This document shows, piece after piece, positions 32,780 to 35,423 of a DNA stretch of 35,423 nt. Both the position numbers and the translations under genes were made by a program. The stretch comes from Clostridia bacterium. Lineage in GTDB: Bacteria; Bacillota; Clostridia; Oscillospirales; CAG-272. Location of the stretch: NCBI GenBank assembly GCA_017387685.1, contig JAFOEU010000026.1, forward strand, positions 1 through 35,423, read 5' to 3'. The notes under the pieces were generated by a model. The model had not been told where the DNA came from and did not search any database. It worked only from the letters and a program-made list of their open reading frames with translations. Within the stretch, counting starts at the first letter, position 1. Every line of letters starts with the position of its first letter.

Positions 32780-32862
32780 TTTGCCCTAAGGGCAAATTAT
32801 CACTCTCGCGAAGCGAGATTATCACTCCGCCGCAGGCGGATTATCACTCGAGCGTAGCGAGA
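32780..32862 (-). repeat. Right half of hairpin array 1 (linker TTATCAC)
   Basis: Hairpins TTTGCCC/GGGCAAA (32780-32796), TCTCGC/GCGAGA (32804-32818), TCCGCC/GGCGGA (32826-32840) and a partly mispaired TCGAGC/GCGAGA (32848-32862) are separated by three exact copies of TTATCAC. That linker is the reverse complement of the left-half linker. Between the second and third hairpins all three changed stem positions are compensated on the other arm. A further imperfect hairpin at about 32748-32769 lies toward the centre. Confidence 0.9.
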
Positions 32863-32877
32863 CAGCACCAACAATAT

Positions 32878-33822
32878 TCAGAACACCGTCTCAATAACCC
32901 TTCCCGCGCATTCGGGCGAATATCTCCATCTGTCCATCCTCGGTACGTTTTCGCAATCGACGAAGTATCGGAGCGGGGCGATCTCGCCGATGTTCTGATG
33001 AGTGTCGATGAGGATGAGCTTGATCTTCATCCGCTCGGGGATGATGCTCTTGATGAAAACTGCGGCGGTGTCGCCGATCTCGATGTCACGCGCGTCGGGG
33101 CGGAGCTCGGCGAGTCCCGCGAGGTTCGGCATAAGCTCTACGAATATGCCGTAGCTCTCTATACTGCGCACAGTGCCCGCTACCGTCTGCCCGGGGGTGA
33201 AGAGTGCCGCGTTTTCTTCCCACGTTCCAAGGAGCTCCTTTTGCGTCAGAAAGAGCCTTCCTGTTTCGCGGTCGACGCTCTTGACCGCCGCCCAGACGAA
33301 ATTGCCGCAGCAAAGTCTGTCGCGCGGGTGCGAAATTCTCGATACCGAAAGTGAATCAACCGGCATCAGTGCGGAGATACCGCATCCGACGTCGGCAAAG
33401 GCGCCGAAGGGCTCGAGGTGTGTGATCTTGACGCGGATGAGATCACCCGCAGCGAGTGTTGAAAGATATTCGCGTATGCAATCGCGCTGAACTATGCGGC
33501 GTGAAAGGTGCACGACGGGCACGCCGCTTTCCTTATCTATACCGATTACGCGAAAACAGACGGGCTTACCGACGCGCGTGATTACGGCAATATCCTTCTG
33601 TACCTCGCCGGGGCGTGAATAAACGCATTCCTCTTTCGGAAGAATACCCATAATTCCTCCGAGATCGAAGTGGAGATTCATCTCGGAGTCGCAGAGAAGA
33701 GCGGTCTCCTCGAGCACCGTTCCGTTTATCATCGCACGCTCGAGACCTGCGAGCGATGAGGTGAATGATCTGTTTTCGGGTGTATGTATAAGCGATCCTT
33801 CGGGTTTATACTTGGGATACAT
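32878..33822 (-). CDS. S1-domain RNA-binding protein
   Basis: A 314-residue protein with S1/OB-fold repeats, as in ribosomal protein S1-like and general RNA-binding proteins of Clostridia. I choose the ATG at 33822 (YPKYKPEGSLIHTPENRSF), 8 nt after AGGAGG; a longer in-frame ATG at 33864 lacks this site. A degenerate S1 repeat spans about 33-107 (NGTVLEETALLCDSEMNLHF ... HLSRR). Repeat 2 is at about 124-196 (GDLIRVKITHLEPFGAFADV ... LFLTQKELLGTWEE). Repeat 3 is at about 211-275 (GQTVAGTVRSIESYGIFVEL). It is shorter than a full S1 (four to six repeats). It may act in mRNA binding or translation, but the exact role is not visible. It is divergent from rplM. Confidence 0.85.
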   Translation of the reverse strand: MYPKYKPEGSLIHTPENRSFTSSLAGLERAMINGTVLEETALLCDSEMNLHFDLGGIMGILPKEECVYSRPGEVQKDIAVITRVGKPVCFRVIGIDKESGVPVVHLSRRIVQRDCIREYLSTLAAGDLIRVKITHLEPFGAFADVGCGISALMPVDSLSVSRISHPRDRLCCGNFVWAAVKSVDRETGRLFLTQKELLGTWEENAALFTPGQTVAGTVRSIESYGIFVELMPNLAGLAELRPDARDIEIGDTAAVFIKSIIPERMKIKLILIDTHQNIGEIAPLRYFVDCENVPRMDRWRYSPECAGRVIETVF

Positions 33823-34015
33823 CGTGTTGACCTCCTGATTTTTCGTGGATTTATTTGATGTCAACGATAATATATTCGTAACAATTCGTTTTTAGAACGA
33901 TAAAAAATATGTGATCGCGCATATTGCTTGAATGAGCTTTTTGGGCAAAAAACGGAGAAAATCAAAGAAAATGGGGTGCTATTTTAAAAAAATATAATTT
34001 TTTTCAAAAAAGGTA

Positions 34016-34044
34016 TTGACAAGCGGAAAAGTATGTGGTATAAT
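34016..34044 (+). promoter_or_regulatory. Consensus sigma-A promoter of rplM-rpsI
   Basis: A perfect TTGACA (34016-34021), 17-bp spacer and perfect TATAAT (34039-34044), preceded by AT-rich runs that could act as an UP element, fit a strong ribosomal-protein promoter. Confidence 0.92.
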
Positions 34045-34050
34045 ATGCAA

Positions 34051-34098
34051 GTCTTAAATGAGGGCTAACTATGCCCGTAAAATTCTGGAGGAAAAAGA
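34051..34098 (+). promoter_or_regulatory. rplM 5-prime leader, candidate L13 autoregulatory RNA
   Basis: The short leader between the expected transcription start and the rplM ATG holds a small hairpin (GGGC 34062-34065 with GCCC 34073-34076), then GGAGG at 34086-34090. Firmicutes rplM operons often carry a compact L13 leader that binds the ribosomal protein. Position and size fit, but I cannot match the consensus without a covariance model. Confidence 0.4.
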
Positions 34099-34524
34099 AT
34101 GTCCACTTTCATGGCAAAGGCTGAGACTATCGAGCGCCGTTGGTTCGTTATCGACGCAGCAGGCGAGTCCCTCGGTAGAACAGCAGTTAAGGCTGCGAAC
34201 ATCCTTCGCGGCAAGCATCGCCCCGAGTTCACCCCCCACGTTGACTGCGGCGAATACGTAATCATTATCAACGCTGACAAGGCAGTACTCACCGGCCGCA
34301 AGCTCGAGCAGAAGTACTACCATCACCACTCCGGCTACATCGGTGGCCTCAAGAGCATTCAGTACAAGACTATGATGGCAACTCGTCCCGAGATGGCAAT
34401 GGAGCTTGCTGTTAAGAGAATGCTTCCCGCAAACACTATCGGCAGAAAGTCTATGACCAGACTTCACATCTACGCAGGCGCTGAGCACGCACACGCAGCT
34501 CAGAAGCCCATCGTACTCGACTGA
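34099..34524 (+). CDS. rplM: 50S ribosomal protein L13
   Basis: An early-assembly 50S protein of 141 residues, standard length. The sequence shows the family hallmarks WFVIDAAGESLGRTAVKAAN (15-34), LRGKHRPEFTPHVDCGEYVI, TGRKLEQKYYHHHSGYIGGL and AVKRMLPANTIGRKSMTRLH. GGAGG lies 8 nt before the ATG. It is the first gene of the rplM-rpsI operon. Near-exclusive use of a few favoured codons fits high expression. Confidence 0.98.
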   Translation: MSTFMAKAETIERRWFVIDAAGESLGRTAVKAANILRGKHRPEFTPHVDCGEYVIIINADKAVLTGRKLEQKYYHHHSGYIGGLKSIQYKTMMATRPEMAMELAVKRMLPANTIGRKSMTRLHIYAGAEHAHAAQKPIVLD

Positions 34525-34550
34525 TCGGAAGTAGAAAGGAGTAATTGAAG

Positions 34551-34952
34551 ATGTATACCAGTGCAAAGCCTTATTTCTACGGAACCGGCAGAAGAAAGAA
34601 GTCCGTTGCTCGCGTTAGAGTATATCCCGGTACCGGTGCTATCACCATCAACGGCCGCGACATTGACGAGTACTTCGGTCTCGACACAATGAAGCTCATC
34701 GTAAACCAGCCCTTCGAGGTTACCGGCAACGTTGGCAAGTTCGACATCGTTGCAAACGTAACCGGCGGCGGTTTCTCCGGCCAGGCAGGCGCAATCCGCC
34801 ACGGCCTCGCTCGTGCACTCGTTCTCGCTGACGAGGCAAACAAGCCCGCTCTCAAGGCAGCAGGCTTCCTGACTCGCGATCCTCGTATGAAGGAAAGAAA
34901 GAAGTACGGTCTCAAGGCCGCTCGTCGCGCAAGCCAGTTCTCGAAGAGATAA
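34551..34952 (+). CDS. rpsI: 30S ribosomal protein S9
   Basis: A 30S head protein whose C-terminal tail reaches the P-site tRNA. It has 133 residues from the ATG at 34551. A TTG two codons earlier lies only 3 nt from the AAAGGAG, whereas the ATG has a 9-nt spacing. Family motifs: [66 protein letters not shown] and the terminal QFSKR that ends in the invariant Lys-Arg. The last codons themselves form a small hairpin (TCTC GAA GAGA) that is repeated inverted after the terminator. Confidence 0.98.
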   Translation: MYTSAKPYFYGTGRRKKSVARVRVYPGTGAITINGRDIDEYFGLDTMKLIVNQPFEVTGNVGKFDIVANVTGGGFSGQAGAIRHGLARALVLADEANKPALKAAGFLTRDPRMKERKKYGLKAARRASQFSKR

Positions 34953-35024
34953 TTTCGACCTTTGGTCGAAACTTGCAAAAAACACTCTGCAAAGCAGGGT
35001 GTTTTTTGTTATCTCTTCGAGAAC
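34937..35024. repeat. 16-bp inverted repeat around the rpsI terminator
   Basis: GTTCTCGAAGAGATAA at 34937-34952 (the last codons of rpsI with its stop) recurs as a perfect reverse complement at 35009-35024. The repeat encloses both hairpins of the rpsI terminator, and each copy can also fold alone as a 4-bp stem with a GAA loop. Confidence 0.9.
34953..35007 (+). terminator. Tandem hairpin and rho-independent terminator of rplM-rpsI
   Basis: Directly after the rpsI stop is a perfect stem TTTCGACC/GGTCGAAA (34953-34971). The terminator follows at 34977-35007: AAAAAACACTCTGC pairs with GCAGGGTGTTTTTT around an AAA loop, with a T6 tail. Confidence 0.92.
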
Positions 35025-35166
35025 AACTATGATTGCCTTGCGGCAAGTTATGAGTTATGATTGGCTACGCCAAGTTATGAGCGACTGCGTCGCGTTGAGG
35101 GGATGCGGGCAATCATATCATAACTACGCGAAGCGTATTATAACGTTTGCGAAGCAAACTCATAAC
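35012..35166. repeat. Hairpin array 2 (linkers GTTATGA / TCATAAC)
   Basis: Left half: TCTC/GAGA (35012-35022), TTGCC/GGCAA (35033-35046), TTGGC/GCCAA (35061-35073) and GCGAC/GTCGC (35081-35093), joined by GTTATGA (35047-35053, 35054-35060, 35074-35080) or degenerate forms. Right half: TACGC/GCGTA (35125-35137) and GTTTGC/GCAAAC (35145-35159), with TCATAAC at 35118-35124 and 35160-35166 and TTATAAC between. The second linker is the reverse complement of the first, so the halves are inverted as in array 1. Neighbouring stems differ only by compensated changes. Confidence 0.88.
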
Positions 35167-35284
35167 TCTAAACTAAAACGCTCACATCTTCAAAAAATAC
35201 AAAGCCAAGATGGACGAAACAATCGACCACGATTTGCTTTAATCAAAAAGGGCGGTTCAATTTGTAAAGAATTGAGCCGTCTTA
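35167..35284. other. Non-coding spacer with a terminator-like hairpin
   Basis: I see no credible gene between array 2 and the next promoter. GGCGGTTCAATT (35251-35262) pairs with AATTGAGCCGTC (35270-35281) with two G-T wobbles. The minus strand reads into CTTTTT, so it could be a weak terminator, better placed for minus-strand transcripts. A 21-codon open stretch ending at 35242 has no start and follows a stop. Confidence 0.5.
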
Positions 35285-35313
35285 TTTACTTTTCACCGTT
35301 TTTATGGTATAAT
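35285..35313 (+). promoter_or_regulatory. Promoter of the gene at the right edge
   Basis: TTTACT (overlapping 35285-35290), a 17-bp spacer and TATAAT (35308-35313) with an upstream TGG (extended -10) precede the ATG at 35353 by 39 bp. Confidence 0.7.
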
Positions 35314-35352
35314 ACAACTAATAGGTAAACTTGAATTTGTGAGGATGATAAG

Positions 35353-35423
35353 ATGGTCAATATAACAGATGTAAGACAGATTCTTCAATTCGCAATAGAT
35401 GCGGAGATTAAAGTCTTTCTTGA
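35353..35423 (+). CDS. 5-prime end of an unidentified gene (runs off the window)
   Basis: The ATG at 35353 has GAGGAT 6-8 nt upstream and a good promoter before it. Twenty-three codons are visible (VNITDVRQILQFAIDAEIKV after Met). The start is soluble, with a predicted amphipathic helix and no signal peptide. It is too short to identify. Confidence 0.65.
   Translation, partial: MVNITDVRQILQFAIDAEIKVFL

Noticed and set aside
32577-32862. CRISPR array
   Set aside because: The constant parts are only 7 nt, the intervening parts are palindromes, and there are no cas genes. The geometry does not fit repeats of 24-37 nt with unique spacers.
35186-35242. Possible 3-prime gene fragment with a plausible C-terminal peptide (KKYKAKMDETIDHD)
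   Set aside because: The peptide looks protein-like, but a stop lies four codons upstream, there is no start with a binding site, and the stretch is too short to assign as a pseudogene.
34998-35328. A 109-codon open frame on the plus strand after rpsI
   Set aside because: It starts inside the rpsI terminator and reads through the hairpin array and promoter region. Its residues are translations of repeats, and it lacks a binding site.

Overview
This window looks like a chromosomal segment of an uncultured endospore-forming Clostridia-type Firmicute, possibly Oscillospirales or a related gut lineage. The evidence is the gene content (SpoIID-type protein, WhiA, LiaF/LiaG-like pair, a Firmicutes-type DnaE, a class A PBP), strong GGAGG-type ribosome binding sites, and TTGACA-17-TATAAT promoters. 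Base composition is mid-range and codon use looks even across the genes. I see no phage, IS element, tRNA, rRNA or CRISPR array. Taxonomy is inferred by eye and was not searched.

Layout. 1-310 is non-coding, with interspersed-repeat-like palindromes and a terminator. 310-10237 is one long minus-strand run, transcribed right to left: coaE, a lytic transglycosylase, an M18 aminopeptidase, prfA, a Sua5-type tRNA t6A enzyme, an orphan topoisomerase IV A subunit, an anchored coiled-coil protein and a SpoIID/LytB protein. A divergent promoter pair (10298-10403) separates it from a plus-strand operon of yjjG-like HAD phosphatase, murB, whiA and dnaE. Next come a convergent BofC-like exported protein (minus), PBP1A, a DUF4430-like lipoprotein with its own consensus promoter and terminator, and mnmA (minus). 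secA follows with two membrane proteins of unknown function. A 34-residue Asn/Gln/Lys micro-ORF and a strong terminator sit directly in front of pcrA. After pcrA come LiaF-like and LiaG-like envelope genes and an unusual membrane-tethered glycosidase-like protein. A minus-strand S1-domain protein, the rplM-rpsI operon and the first 23 codons of a new gene close the window.

Functional themes are cell-envelope synthesis and remodelling (MurB, PBP1A, lytic transglycosylase, SpoIID, LiaF/G, glycosidase-like protein), DNA replication and repair (DnaE, topo IV A, PcrA), translation (RF1, t6A, MnmA, L13, S9, S1-like) and secretion (SecA).

The most unusual structure is not a gene. Two intergenic spacers (32577-32862 and 35009-35166) hold arrays of short perfect hairpins. 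Within each array a 7-nt linker stays nearly constant while the stems change with compensating substitutions. Each array is split into two halves of opposite orientation. When read in the linker-defined orientation, most loops are GNA trinucleotides closed by C-G, including the GCGAAGC mini-hairpin. This resembles, but does not match, REP/BIME elements, and it is my main candidate for something undescribed. The second candidate is the N/Q/K micro-ORF plus terminator in front of pcrA, which has the layout of a leader peptide with an attenuator.
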